The notes beneath the pieces were generated by a model, which was not told the DNA's origin, made no database searches, and worked only from the letters and a program-made list of their open reading frames with translations. Position numbers and translations under genes: made by a program. Shown in pieces: positions 1 through 8,259 of a stretch of DNA of 64,000 nt (position 1 is the stretch's first letter; each line of letters starts with the position of its first letter). The DNA comes from Actinomycetota bacterium (GTDB lineage Bacteria; Actinomycetota; Geothermincolia; Geothermincolales; RBG-13-55-18), in the NCBI GenBank assembly GCA_040757835.1, contig JBFLWJ010000006.1, forward strand, positions 1-64,000, in the 5' to 3' direction.

Positions 1-77
1 GCGAGCAGCATATACCATCGCGCGCTTGGTCTTTCGCGGGTGATTTTTCGCCAGCCGGTACGCCCTATCTGCGTATG

Positions 78-107
78 ATTCTTAAGGGGGAGCAAGCGGA
101 ATGTCAA
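78..107 (-). promoter_or_regulatory. Possible leftward promoter at the window edge
   Basis: On the minus strand there is a perfect -35 (TTGACA, 102-107) and, 18 bases downstream, AAGAAT (78-83), a 4/6 match to a -10. It would fire out of the window to the left, so its target is not visible. Positions 1-175 otherwise hold no recognisable gene; a run of ten T lies at about 120-129. Confidence 0.3.
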
Positions 108-175
108 GCAGTAAATGGTTTTTTTTTTACAGCTGTGGTCGCATTGGTTTATGCATCACGGTATGGACCGCTTCC

Positions 176-985
176 CTATAGGATCACCAATACCACCAGG
201 AGGACCGCAGCGAGGACCAGGCGGTAGATGGCGTAGGGGCGGAAGGTGCCGGACTTGAGGCGCGAGAGCAGGAAACCGATGGCGAAGTAGCCGGTGAGGG
301 CCGCCGCCGCGGCGCCCACCAGCATGGGCCAGAGCTGGTCCCCGGTGACACCGTCCAGCACCAGTTTCAGGCCCTCGTAGGCCGCGGCCGCGCCGATGAT
401 GGGCACCGAGAGCAGGAAGGCGAAGTCGGCGGCCTCCTCGCGCTCCAGGCCCGCCGCCCGGGCCACCGAGATGGAGATGCCGGAGCGCGAGACCCCCGGC
501 ATCAGGGCCAGGGTCTGCCCCACCCCCACCGCCAGGGCCTCCCGCCATCCCGCCGCCTGCCAGTCCTTCGTCTGCGGACCCAGGGCGTCGGCGGCCCAGA
601 GCACCAGCCCGAATAGGGCCAGCATCACGGTCATCAGCAGCGGCATGCCCTCCATCATCTCCGAGGACTCAGCGAACAGGGCGCCGATGATCAACCCGGG
701 GATGGTGGCCAGGAGCAGCAGCCAGCCCAGCCTGGCCTCGGCCTGCCCGCGTTCCTTACCCGTCACTTCCCTCCACATGGAGGCGATGATTGCCCCCAGC
801 CTGCGGCGGTAGTACCACACCACCGCCAGCCAGGTGCCGACATGGAGGGCGACCAGGAAGGAGAGGTCGGGCTCGCCCCAGCCGAAGATGTGGATGAGCA
901 GCGCCAGGTGGGCGGAACTGGAAATGGGCCAGAACTCGGTCAGTCCCTGTACAGCCCCCAGCAGGAGGGCCGGCAGTATCCCCAT
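176..985 (-). CDS. uppP: Undecaprenyl-diphosphatase UppP/BacA
   Basis: Membrane phosphatase that converts undecaprenyl diphosphate to the monophosphate and so recycles the lipid carrier for peptidoglycan and other surface polymers. The 269-residue, strongly hydrophobic protein has the family's usual length. Motif 1 (GAVQGLTEF followed by SSSAH) lies at residues 10-26 and motif 2 (PGVSRSGIS) near residues 163-171. The ATG at 985 overlaps the upstream stop as TGATG, which implies translational coupling to the synthetase-like gene; a GTG one codon earlier is a less likely start. Family members confer bacitracin tolerance when abundant. The polysaccharide loci at 40.7-43.5 and 60.6-64 kb would draw on the same carrier. 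Confidence 0.95.
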   Translation of the reverse strand: MGILPALLLGAVQGLTEFWPISSSAHLALLIHIFGWGEPDLSFLVALHVGTWLAVVWYYRRRLGAIIASMWREVTGKERGQAEARLGWLLLLATIPGLIIGALFAESSEMMEGMPLLMTVMLALFGLVLWAADALGPQTKDWQAAGWREALAVGVGQTLALMPGVSRSGISISVARAAGLEREEAADFAFLLSVPIIGAAAAYEGLKLVLDGVTGDQLWPMLVGAAAAALTGYFAIGFLLSRLKSGTFRPYAIYRLVLAAVLLVVLVIL

Positions 986-2460
986 CACACCCCCCGGGAA
1001 CGCAGATAGTCACCGCGGTCGGCGAGTATCGACAGGACGCGCGCCGCCCGCTCGGGGTTGGTATAGATGCACAGCCGGTCGTGGGGGAAGGCGTCGGTGC
1101 CGTCCTGGGTCACGTCCATGTACTGCTGGGGCATGCCCACGGTGACGATGGGCTTGCCCTCCTCGGCGGTGAGGCCCACCACCCGCTGCGCGAAACGCAG
1201 GCTGCGGTCCTTTACGTACATCCTCTGGACCTCCGCCGCACGCTTCTCCTCTTCCTCCCGCTGCTCGTGCTTGAGGCCGAAGGCCGAGGAGGCGTTGATG
1301 GTGCCCAGGGAGAAGACCGCGTCGTATTCGTCGCTCTGTGTCAGCAATTCAAGGCAGCGGGTATGGTCGTCCAGGTTGAGGATGCCCACCAGGTCCACGG
1401 GGTTGCCCTTGCTCCAGTAGGAGGGCAGGAACGAGCCGATCTTTTCGCGCAGGCCGTCGGACAGGGGCACCACGTCCAGGCCGCCGCGCTCGCACAGGTC
1501 GGCCGCGATGACCCCCCACCCGCCGCCCCAGGAGAGGATGGCCAGCCGGCGGCCCCGCGGCACCGGCAGCTTGGCCAGGGCATCCGAAAAATCCAGCATC
1601 TCCTCGGTGGTCTCCGCCTGGATCATCCCGGTCTGGGCGATCATGCCCTGGTAGATCTCGCGTGAGCCGGCCATGGCGGCGCTGTGCGAGGCGGCCGCCC
1701 GGCTCCCCGCCCCGGTACCCGCCGCCTTGTAGATGACGATGGGTTTTTCGAGGGAGATTTCCTCGGCCAGCTCCAGGATGCGCCGTGGCTGCTTGAAGCC
1801 CTCCACGTAGAGCAGGATGACCCTGGTCAGCTCGTCGCGGGCGAAATATTCCAGGTAGTCGGCGAACTCGAGGTCGCACTCGTTGCCGATGCACACGAAG
1901 CGGGAGAAGCCGATGCCCCGGAAAGAGCCCCAGCCCAGCATCTGGGTGCCCAGGTTGCCGCTCTGGGCGGCGAAGGCCACGTGGCCCGGGCGCGGCCTGA
2001 CCGGGGGCATGAGGGCGGTAAGGCTCCAGGGGGCGGAGTAGATGCCCATGGTGTTCGGGCCGACGACCCGCATGCCGCAGGCGTGGGCCTTGGCGACCAT
2101 GCTCCCCTCCATCGCGCGTCCCTCGGGGGAGGACTCGCTGAAACCGCCCGAGATGGCGATGACCGTCTTGGCGCCCGCGGCGGCGCAGTCCTCCAGCACT
2201 CCCTCGACGTTCTCCGCCGGGATGGTGATCATGGCCAGGTCGATCTCCTTGCCGATCTTTGCCGCGCTGGGGTAAAAATCGATGCCGTTGAGGCTGCCGC
2301 CCCGCGGATTGACCAGGTAGAGTTCCCCCTTGTATCCGTCCCGCATGATATTGCTGGGGACTATCCTCCCCCACTTGGCCAGGTTCTCGGAGGCCCCGAT
2401 GACCGCCATACGGCGGGGGTTGAAGAGCGCCTCTACCGCGTCCATGCCTGTATTGCTCAA
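985..2460 (-). CDS. ADP-forming acyl-CoA synthetase alpha-subunit-like protein
   Basis: Resembles the CoA-binding/CoA-ligase (alpha) part of ADP-forming acetyl/acyl-CoA synthetases, which interconvert acyl-CoA and acid with ATP formation through a phosphohistidine. An N-terminal Rossmann CoA-binding domain (VIGAS near residue 20) is followed by succinyl-CoA-ligase-like domains. The loop around H259 (SRAAASHSAAMAG) matches the phosphohistidine loop of the family. At 491 residues it is alpha-sized; fused enzymes are about 700 residues. The ATP-grasp beta subunit is not beside it or elsewhere in the window, so the partner is unlinked or the protein has another role. It is coupled to uppP downstream. 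Substrate unknown. Confidence 0.8.
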   Translation of the reverse strand: MSNTGMDAVEALFNPRRMAVIGASENLAKWGRIVPSNIMRDGYKGELYLVNPRGGSLNGIDFYPSAAKIGKEIDLAMITIPAENVEGVLEDCAAAGAKTVIAISGGFSESSPEGRAMEGSMVAKAHACGMRVVGPNTMGIYSAPWSLTALMPPVRPRPGHVAFAAQSGNLGTQMLGWGSFRGIGFSRFVCIGNECDLEFADYLEYFARDELTRVILLYVEGFKQPRRILELAEEISLEKPIVIYKAAGTGAGSRAAASHSAAMAGSREIYQGMIAQTGMIQAETTEEMLDFSDALAKLPVPRGRRLAILSWGGGWGVIAADLCERGGLDVVPLSDGLREKIGSFLPSYWSKGNPVDLVGILNLDDHTRCLELLTQSDEYDAVFSLGTINASSAFGLKHEQREEEEKRAAEVQRMYVKDRSLRFAQRVVGLTAEEGKPIVTVGMPQQYMDVTQDGTDAFPHDRLCIYTNPERAARVLSILADRGDYLRSRGV

Positions 2461-2521
2461 AGCAGACCTCCCGTGTTCGCCGCTGGCCTCGCCGCGCGGG
2501 CCGGTACCGGCGGGTTGATGC

Positions 2522-3301
2522 CTACAGTTTCTGGATCCTCTCCGCCAGTAGCTTTCCCTGTTCTATATATGGGTCGACGCTGCCGCTCAGGCTGACGAGA
2601 TAGGTTATAGCCTCGTTCCACAGCTCCTGTGCCTGGGAGACCGCGTTGGAGAACCACTGCCGGAACTGCACGAAGGAGGCGAGGTCCTCAGGTTTGACCG
2701 CCTGGTCCACGGCGGCGACGGCCTCGTCGATGGAGCGGAAGAACTGCGTCAGCTTGTCGCGGTAATCCCGCAGCTTTTCCGGGGGCTCCATGTTCTCGAG
2801 GTCCTTGAGGTAGCCCTCCATGGTCTTGCGGTCTTCCGCCGCGGCCGCCTTGATCTCCGGTACCCCGGCGCTGTCGGGCAGGGCGGGCAGGGCCAGGTTC
2901 TCGACATCCTGCAGCATGGGCAGGACCACCTCGAAGAAACCCAGGGCGTCCCGCACGTCGCGCATGCCCTCCGCGCCGTCGGCGTAGAACTGGAGCAGGT
3001 CCACGTGCAGCGGCACCGCCAGCTGGGGTGGATACATGGGGTCGGCGCTGTCCCAGGCGGTGCCGAAGATGCCTTCCGCCTTCTCGAACACGGCCCGGAT
3101 CTCCGGCAGATCGTAGTAATCCGTGAAGTCGAACTGGTTCAGCTCCTCGATGGTCACCCCCAGGTCCCAGGCCACCCCGTCATGCAGTTCGGAGATGCTC
3201 TTGCGGTACTCGGAGAGGCCCATCTCCCCGTCGCCCCCGCATCCAGCCAGGAACAGCAGCAGGCCCACGGCCAGCAGAACGACTATGATCTTTCCTCGCA
3301 C
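2522..3301 (-). CDS. Predicted lipoprotein of unknown function
   Basis: A 259-residue exported protein with a lysine/arginine n-region, a hydrophobic core and the lipobox LAGC (Cys21), so it is probably lipidated and held on the outer face of the membrane. The rest is acidic and mostly predicted helical, with no motif I recognise. The GTG at 3301 is supported by a GGGAGGG Shine-Dalgarno seven bases upstream. It stands 61 bases upstream of the synthetase-like gene and may be cotranscribed with it. It does not resemble the other lipoproteins in this window (53.4 and 59.3 kb) beyond the signal. Confidence 0.8.
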   Translation of the reverse strand: MRGKIIVVLLAVGLLLFLAGCGGDGEMGLSEYRKSISELHDGVAWDLGVTIEELNQFDFTDYYDLPEIRAVFEKAEGIFGTAWDSADPMYPPQLAVPLHVDLLQFYADGAEGMRDVRDALGFFEVVLPMLQDVENLALPALPDSAGVPEIKAAAAEDRKTMEGYLKDLENMEPPEKLRDYRDKLTQFFRSIDEAVAAVDQAVKPEDLASFVQFRQWFSNAVSQAQELWNEAITYLVSLSGSVDPYIEQGKLLAERIQKL

Positions 3302-3337
3302 TTATTCCCTCCCGTGTCGGGGTTCAAGGTCCAGACC

Positions 3338-3343
3338 ATTATA
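3338..3343 (-). promoter_or_regulatory. -10 element of the lipoprotein gene
   Basis: Perfect TATAAT on the minus strand, 37 bases before the GTG of the lipoprotein gene at 3301. The best -35 candidate (TTTCAG) lies 19 bases upstream and is weak. Confidence 0.45.
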
Positions 3344-3427
3344 ATATCTAAACGCGGATAGCCTGAAACGGAGCCGGGGAGCCGGCATACATAATTCAGT
3401 GCATTGTTCATTAACCTTGCGCGGCGG

Positions 3428-3436
3428 TGCTAGAAT
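3428..3436 (+). promoter_or_regulatory. Extended -10 (TGCTAGAAT)
   Basis: TGC followed by TAGAAT fits an extended -10. It stands 43 bases before the small gene starting at 3480. No strong -35 is visible. The same TGCTAGNAT form occurs at 5823, 36112 and 45132. Confidence 0.4.
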
Positions 3437-3479
3437 ATATATTTGCGGCCTCTAGAGAATCGTTTCGCGGGGGAGAGAG

Positions 3480-3755
3480 TTGCACAGGCGAGAGACATTG
3501 CTGAGTGGAAACGGCAGCGAATCGGCCAGCACGGCATATAAAGTCCGTATCACCAAGGGGTTCGTCGACGCCGACTTCGGGGACGGTTTCCTGGTGGAGG
3601 TGTGGGATTTCCGCGTGCAGCGCCTCGTCTACGGCGAACGCTATAAGGAACTCGGGGAAGCCCGCCGCCGCCAGACGGAGATCAGGGGGGACCTCGACAC
3701 CATGAGCCTCGACCGCTTCCGCACGGCGTACCTGTCGCGCCATCCCCGCACCTGA
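3480..3755 (+). CDS. Small hypothetical protein
   Basis: A 91-residue soluble, charged protein that I do not recognise. The TTG start at 3480 is preceded by a purine-rich GGGGGAGAGAG; an in-frame TTG at 3498 is an alternative. The central part (VRITKGF..DFGDGFLVEVWDF) looks like beta strands, and the rest is basic helix. It is monocistronic, with an extended -10 upstream, and converges on the WYL regulator pair. Coding status rests on the ribosome site, the promoter and the lack of an overlapping better gene. Confidence 0.55.
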   Translation: MHRRETLLSGNGSESASTAYKVRITKGFVDADFGDGFLVEVWDFRVQRLVYGERYKELGEARRRQTEIRGDLDTMSLDRFRTAYLSRHPRT

Positions 3756-3776
3756 GGGGTGCCGGACCGCGGGCGC

Positions 3777-4739
3777 CTACGCGTAGAAAGAGAGCATGCT
3801 ACGCAGGCGCGCGCGCAGCCTCTCTTTTAGCTCCGGCGGCGAAAGGACCTCCACCCCGGGGCCGAAACCCAGGATCTCCCTCTCCAGCCAGGACAGGTTA
3901 TCGGTGTTTACCGTGCATACCAGGCGCCCCCTGACCATCTCGGCGTGGGAGAAGATGGGTTTCTCCGCCGCCCTGCGGGCCAGCGCGGGCGAGAAACGCA
4001 GGCGGACCTCGATCTCCCCCCCGGCGGCGCCGTAGGCGCTCCGCGGGGTCTCCTCCGCTTCCTCATCCGGCGGCGGCTCGAACTCGCCCGCGGTCACCTC
4101 CATGTCCTTGATGCGGTCGACCCGGAATACCCGCACCTCCTTGTTGCGCCGGTCCCAGGCCCGCAGGTACCAGTTGCCCATCCCGAACTCCAGCGAGAGG
4201 GGGTGGACCAGGCGGCGCGTGATCTCGTCCCGGCCGTAGGTGTAGTACTCCATCTCCACCACGCGGCGCTGCTCGCAGGCGCGCGAGAGCTCGGCGACGA
4301 TCTCCAGCCAGGGGGTGGGAGGGCTGAACTCAACGCTGTCCCGGATGACCTCCCTCGGCACGGACCCCTCCTCGAGCACGCCGGCGATCTTGTCCATGGC
4401 CGAGGTGAGGGCGGAGGAAGCGGGGGGCCCGGAGAGCCTGCGTACCGCCTCGCACGCCAGGTAGAGGCCGGATAGCTCAGCCGAGGTGAAGCGCAGGGGG
4501 CGTGCGAAATAATCGGCCATGCGGATGTGGACGCGGTCGCCGTCGATGTCCACCTCGATAAGGTCGGCCGGGGTGTAGTCGGGCTGTCCGCACATGAAGA
4601 TGAGGTCGAGGTCGCTGATGATCTGGGCCTGGGACACCCCGAAGACCCCGCTGAGCTCTCCCAGCGTCACTCCCTGGTTCTTGAGGACGTAGGGGATGAG
4701 TGCGAGCAGCCGCTGGATCTTGCCCTCGGGGTCAGGCAT
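3777..4739 (-). CDS. pafC: WYL-domain transcriptional regulator, PafC-like
   Basis: DNA-binding regulator with an N-terminal winged helix (about residues 8-65), a WYL domain with the signature WYL at about residues 190-192 (GNWYLRAWDRR) and a C-terminal WCX-like extension. In mycobacteria PafB and PafC form a heterodimer that activates RecA-independent DNA-damage genes; that role is inferred here from the architecture and pairing. The ATG at 4739 overlaps the end of pafB by eight bases and has a G-rich ribosome site at good spacing; the GTG at 4748 has none. No proteasome genes are adjacent, unlike in mycobacteria. Confidence 0.8.
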   Translation of the reverse strand: MPDPEGKIQRLLALIPYVLKNQGVTLGELSGVFGVSQAQIISDLDLIFMCGQPDYTPADLIEVDIDGDRVHIRMADYFARPLRFTSAELSGLYLACEAVRRLSGPPASSALTSAMDKIAGVLEEGSVPREVIRDSVEFSPPTPWLEIVAELSRACEQRRVVEMEYYTYGRDEITRRLVHPLSLEFGMGNWYLRAWDRRNKEVRVFRVDRIKDMEVTAGEFEPPPDEEAEETPRSAYGAAGGEIEVRLRFSPALARRAAEKPIFSHAEMVRGRLVCTVNTDNLSWLEREILGFGPGVEVLSPPELKERLRARLRSMLSFYA

Positions 4740-5757
4740 CGCCGCCACCCCCCAGCCCGTCCAGCATGAGCGACAGCCGATCCTTCACGCTCTGCCGCAG
4801 CTGCGGCGGGGAGAGCACCTCTGCGTCCTCCGCGAAGGAGAGGACCCAGGCGAGGAAGGCGTCCTCGTTGCGCACGGTGACGCCGAGTATTCCGCCCCCG
4901 TCCTCGCCGGGCTCGAAGGGATAGACGTCCCCGAGGTCCTTCTCCACCTGCCAGGCGATACGGGGCGAGAAGCGCACTCTAGCCTCGTATTCCGCTCCCT
5001 CCTCGAATTCCCAGGGCAGCATACGCGAGTAGTCACCGAGCCTGAAATCAGAGGGGCGCTCGAAGTCGGGGCCCTCCTCTCCGGCTCGCGCCAGTTCCAC
5101 ATCCGACTCGATGCGGGAGACCCGGAAGGAGCGGACCTCCTTGCGCAGGTGGCAGTAGCCCACCAGGTACCAGGCCCCACGGTCGAAATAGAGCCCGTAG
5201 GGATCGATCTCCCGCTGCCTCGCCCTGCCCCTGGCTTTGCCCTTATCCATGGTGTGATAGACGAAGCGCACGGTGCGCCTGCCGGCCGCGGCCTCCCACA
5301 GCACGCTGAGCCCCTCCAGGGGCTCTGGCGGAGGAGCGAACCTCCAGTGGCGGGACCTGGTCTGCACCTGGCGGCTGCCGTCGCCGAGGTCCGGGCTCAA
5401 CTTATGCAGGGCCGCACCGGCCTCTCGCGAAAGGGGCGTGACCTCCTCGGATGAGAGGCGGTTTACCAGCAGCAGGGCCACCTTCTCCTCCGGGGTGAAG
5501 GCGATCTCCGGCAGGTAGTATTCCTCCTTGGGGATGCGGTAACCCATCTCCTCGCCGAAGGCGTCCACCGGCTCCACCAGGATGGGTATGCCCATCTCGC
5601 GCAGCTCGCTCTTGTCCCGCTCGAACATGCGCTTGAAGGAGGGCATGGTCGCCTGCCCGTAACCCGGGATGGAGTGGCGGATGCGCTCGAGGGTCACCGG
5701 GCGCTGCGCCTCCAGCAGCATGGCGATGAGGTCGATGAGCCGCTCGGCCTTGTTCAT
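4732..5757 (-). CDS. pafB: WYL-domain transcriptional regulator, PafB-like
   Basis: First gene of the regulator pair. It encodes 341 residues: an N-terminal helix-turn-helix (about 5-60), a WYL domain (WYL at 196-198, followed by the conserved arginine-rich EVRSFRVSRI) and a WCX domain. The family senses nucleic acid or small ligands through WYL; the PafBC heterodimer controls the mitomycin-type damage response in actinobacteria. ATG 5757 was preferred over a GTG at 5766 because the GACGGGGGTG stretch sits at proper spacing. Overlap with pafC implies coupled synthesis of the two subunits. Confidence 0.8.
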   Translation of the reverse strand: MNKAERLIDLIAMLLEAQRPVTLERIRHSIPGYGQATMPSFKRMFERDKSELREMGIPILVEPVDAFGEEMGYRIPKEEYYLPEIAFTPEEKVALLLVNRLSSEEVTPLSREAGAALHKLSPDLGDGSRQVQTRSRHWRFAPPPEPLEGLSVLWEAAAGRRTVRFVYHTMDKGKARGRARQREIDPYGLYFDRGAWYLVGYCHLRKEVRSFRVSRIESDVELARAGEEGPDFERPSDFRLGDYSRMLPWEFEEGAEYEARVRFSPRIAWQVEKDLGDVYPFEPGEDGGGILGVTVRNEDAFLAWVLSFAEDAEVLSPPQLRQSVKDRLSLMLDGLGGGGDA

Positions 5758-5822
5758 GGCCCGCACCCCCGTCCCGCGCCCGGGCGGCGCGGACTGCGGC
5801 GGCGGCCCTTGTCACTGGGAGG

Positions 5823-5831
5823 TGCTAGCAT
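5823..5831 (+). promoter_or_regulatory. Extended -10 (TGCTAGCAT)
   Basis: Extended -10 in the gap between the divergent pafB and the small membrane protein gene, 43 bases before the ATG at 5875. No -35 at standard spacing is seen (TTGTCA at 5809 is too close). Confidence 0.4.
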
Positions 5832-5874
5832 CTCACTTGGAGCGAAAAGATCTGAAAGGCAGGTAGATGAGACC

Positions 5875-6201
5875 ATGAGATCGTTGCGGCCGGCAATGTT
5901 TATATCGGGCCTTGTCCTCGCCTCCCTGGCCGAGAGCGCGGGGCCTTTCTGGTTCCTGGCGGCGGCGGGCAGCTTCCTCTCCTTCGCCGTCCTGCTGGTC
6001 CTTTCGGTGCGGGGCGAGGCCGTCGCGAGGAGGCACGCCGAAGAGGGGCGGGAGGTCACCATTTCCCTTCCCCCTCCCCTGTACCTCGAGGAGATGGCGG
6101 GTGCCGCAGATCCAGTGTCTTGCCCGACGCATCCAGGCTGGATGCCGACTGACACGCCTCTTCCAGCGTCTGTCCGGCGGCAGAGCTGCCGTGTCCCCTG
6201 A
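5875..6201 (+). CDS. Small membrane protein, unknown
   Basis: About 108 residues, with two hydrophobic segments in the first 50 residues (AMFISGLVLASL and FLSFAVLLVLSV) followed by a polar tail containing a proline-rich stretch and two cysteines. I do not recognise it. The ATG at 5875 follows the extended -10 at 5823; the in-frame upstream extension has the composition of antisense shadow and was dropped. It is divergent from pafB. The last part of the reading frame may be random read-through, so the true product could be shorter. Confidence 0.45.
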   Translation: MRSLRPAMFISGLVLASLAESAGPFWFLAAAGSFLSFAVLLVLSVRGEAVARRHAEEGREVTISLPPPLYLEEMAGAADPVSCPTHPGWMPTDTPLPASVRRQSCRVP

Positions 6202-6301
6202 CCATGGCTGCCTTGTAGTTACGTGTGAATTGTTTCAGCATGCGCGGTTTCCCCCGTTATAACGCGGCCATCTTCCTAACAATATATATCATGGTGGAAA
6301 T

Positions 6302-6393
6302 GGGGTCAGCCCCTGGCATGTGACATTATGAAGAACCGGCCGGATGCAGAATTTATCAATCGTTATAAATGCCACATGCCAGGGACTGACCGT
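6302..6393 (+). repeat. Palindromic GGGGTC-type element, copy 1
   Basis: An inverted repeat of about 92 bases: 19-base arms at 6304-6322 and 6373-6391 differ at one position. The left end reads GGGGTCAG; the right end reads CTGACC but does not keep the full GACCCC. The centre is AT-rich. It belongs, by its end sequence and design, with the elements at 15557, 32404 and 37093. No transposase is nearby. It lies in the 290-base gap between the small membrane protein and the CocE-like hydrolase. Confidence 0.7.
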
Positions 6394-6492
6394 GTCGGCG
6401 GGAAATCCGTATGTTTTTTTGCTATCATTTAGCCATTACGCCATGCGCTTGGCGCCCACAAAATTGCCGGTAAGGACAAAGGGGGGATATCC

Positions 6493-8148
6493 ATGGACGG
6501 GAACACCCGTACGGGCAAAGGCGACCGCCTGAAAAAGACCGTCGAGAGCCTGGACAGACACGGCCTCAAACTGCTCGTTCCCCTGGCCATCCTCTGCTTC
6601 CTCCCCCGCCTCGCCGCCAAGGCCATCGAGATGGAGGGGGAGAGCAAGGGGTTCGGGGTCAGGCAGTTCAAGCTAACCACCAGAGACGGCACCACGCTAT
6701 CGGCCGTCCTCTACACCCCCAAGGGTGAGGGGCCGTTTCCAGCCCTGGTCATGGTCCACTCCTGGATGTTCTCCCGCTGGCAGTGCCATCTCTACGCCCC
6801 TTATTTCGCCTCTGCGGGATACGCAGTGCTCTCCTACGACTGCAGGGGCTGGGGTTCCTCCAAGGGAAGGGTGCACTGCGCCGATCCAGAGCGCGAATTG
6901 AGCGACCTCCAGGACGCTATCGACTGGCTGCTCGCGGAGAGCGGCGTTCCGATCAAGGATGGGGCGCTGGGAGTGACCGGTATCTCCTACGGCGGGGGCC
7001 ACTCCTTCCTCATCGCCTCCCGCGACCCGCGCGTGCGGGCCGTGGCGCCCATGTGCGGGTGGACCGAACTCAAGGAGAGCATCACCCCGCGCAACTCGCC
7101 CAAGATATTCTGGAGCTTCGGCCTGCTGCTCACCGCCTCCTGGGCCACCAGGATGGACCCCCGCAACATCCTCTACCGCTGGTTCGGGACGGTCCTCTTC
7201 AGGCGCGGCAGGATCGCCGACTACGAACGGGACATGCGCAGCCGCTCCTGCCTCTACGACGTGGAGAACACGAACACGCCCATGCTCATCGTCGGCTCCT
7301 GGAACGACGACCTCTTCGAGCCCAACCAGATGATGGAGTATTACTGCAGGCTCGACGCCCCCAAGATGCTATACATAGGCAACGGGCTGCACGGGCTGGA
7401 CCCCGGCCTGGGGCCGCGCTGGGCCGGCAAGGAGATCTGGGAACTCACCCGCCGCTGGTTCGACTACTGGCTCAAGGGTGAGGACAACGGCATCCTCTCC
7501 GAGCCCGCCGTGCGCCTGTACAAGCCGTGGAAGCGCCGGGTGGAGCCGGAGGACGCCTGGCCGCCTCCAGACGTCAAGACCCACCGCGTCTACCTGGGCA
7601 GAGAGAACGGGGATTTCAAGATGAGCTCCCGGCCCAAAGGGGAAAAGGGCGAGCGCGAGCTCAAGCCGAAGCTGCTGAGCCCCGCCCACTCCGGGCCTTC
7701 GGTGGTGCGCCCGCAGGCCTTCGGCATCCCCGTGAAGGGGCCGAGGGAGGACGAGGGAGAGGGCTTCTTTTCCTTCACCACCGCGCCCGCCAAGAAAGAC
7801 TTCGAGCTGGTCGGCGTGCCCAGGCTGCGGGTCACCCTCAAGCCCAGACAGGAGAGGGTGCAGATCAACGCCCTGCTCTACGACGTGTCCCCCTCCGGGG
7901 ACGCGCCGAAGCTGATCACTTATGGCACCGCCACCCTGGAGGGGATGACCCCCGGCAGGGAGACGGCGCTCTCCCTGGACCTGGTGGCCGCCTATCACCT
8001 GCTCGAAGCGGGGCATTCCTTCCGCCTCACCCTGAGCGGGGCCAACATCCCCTTCGTCCTCCCGGTGTTGGGGAAGGGCGCGCAGGTGCTGTACGGCGAC
8101 GGCGAGAGCATCCTCGAGCTGCCGCTGCGGGAGGTGGTCGCGGTCTGA
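6493..8148 (+). CDS. CocE/NonD-family alpha/beta hydrolase (S15-like)
   Basis: Hydrolase of the Xaa-Pro dipeptidyl-peptidase/cocaine-esterase superfamily, acting on amides or esters; substrate unknown. After an N-terminal hydrophobic stretch (about 25-45) comes an alpha/beta hydrolase core. The nucleophile is Ser165 in GISYGG, the acid is Asp272 or Asp273 in GSWNDD and the base is His300 in GNGLHG. A C-terminal jelly-roll domain (PepX_C-like) occupies roughly residues 360-545. The start at 6493 has AAGGGGGG six bases upstream. No leader peptidase site is obvious, so the N-terminal stretch may be a membrane anchor. Length (551) fits the family. Confidence 0.88.
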   Translation: MDGNTRTGKGDRLKKTVESLDRHGLKLLVPLAILCFLPRLAAKAIEMEGESKGFGVRQFKLTTRDGTTLSAVLYTPKGEGPFPALVMVHSWMFSRWQCHLYAPYFASAGYAVLSYDCRGWGSSKGRVHCADPERELSDLQDAIDWLLAESGVPIKDGALGVTGISYGGGHSFLIASRDPRVRAVAPMCGWTELKESITPRNSPKIFWSFGLLLTASWATRMDPRNILYRWFGTVLFRRGRIADYERDMRSRSCLYDVENTNTPMLIVGSWNDDLFEPNQMMEYYCRLDAPKMLYIGNGLHGLDPGLGPRWAGKEIWELTRRWFDYWLKGEDNGILSEPAVRLYKPWKRRVEPEDAWPPPDVKTHRVYLGRENGDFKMSSRPKGEKGERELKPKLLSPAHSGPSVVRPQAFGIPVKGPREDEGEGFFSFTTAPAKKDFELVGVPRLRVTLKPRQERVQINALLYDVSPSGDAPKLITYGTATLEGMTPGRETALSLDLVAAYHLLEAGHSFRLTLSGANIPFVLPVLGKGAQVLYGDGESILELPLREVVAV

Positions 8149-8259
8149 CGCCCCGCCCGCTGCCGCAGCCGCCGCGGCGCGGCCCCCAAACGAAGTCACG
8201 GGAGTGGGCTACAATAGGGCGGAGGGCTCGACCGTTCCGGCTGCGGAGGTGAAAGGCCG

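Noticed and set aside
1..175. A gene fragment entering from the left edge.
   Set aside because: The open frames there are short or lack protein-like composition; only a possible leftward promoter was kept.
1684..2595. Long rightward frame antisense to the synthetase-like gene.
   Set aside because: Arg/Pro/Gly/His-rich composition, no ribosome site, and a clear gene on the other strand: a high-GC shadow.
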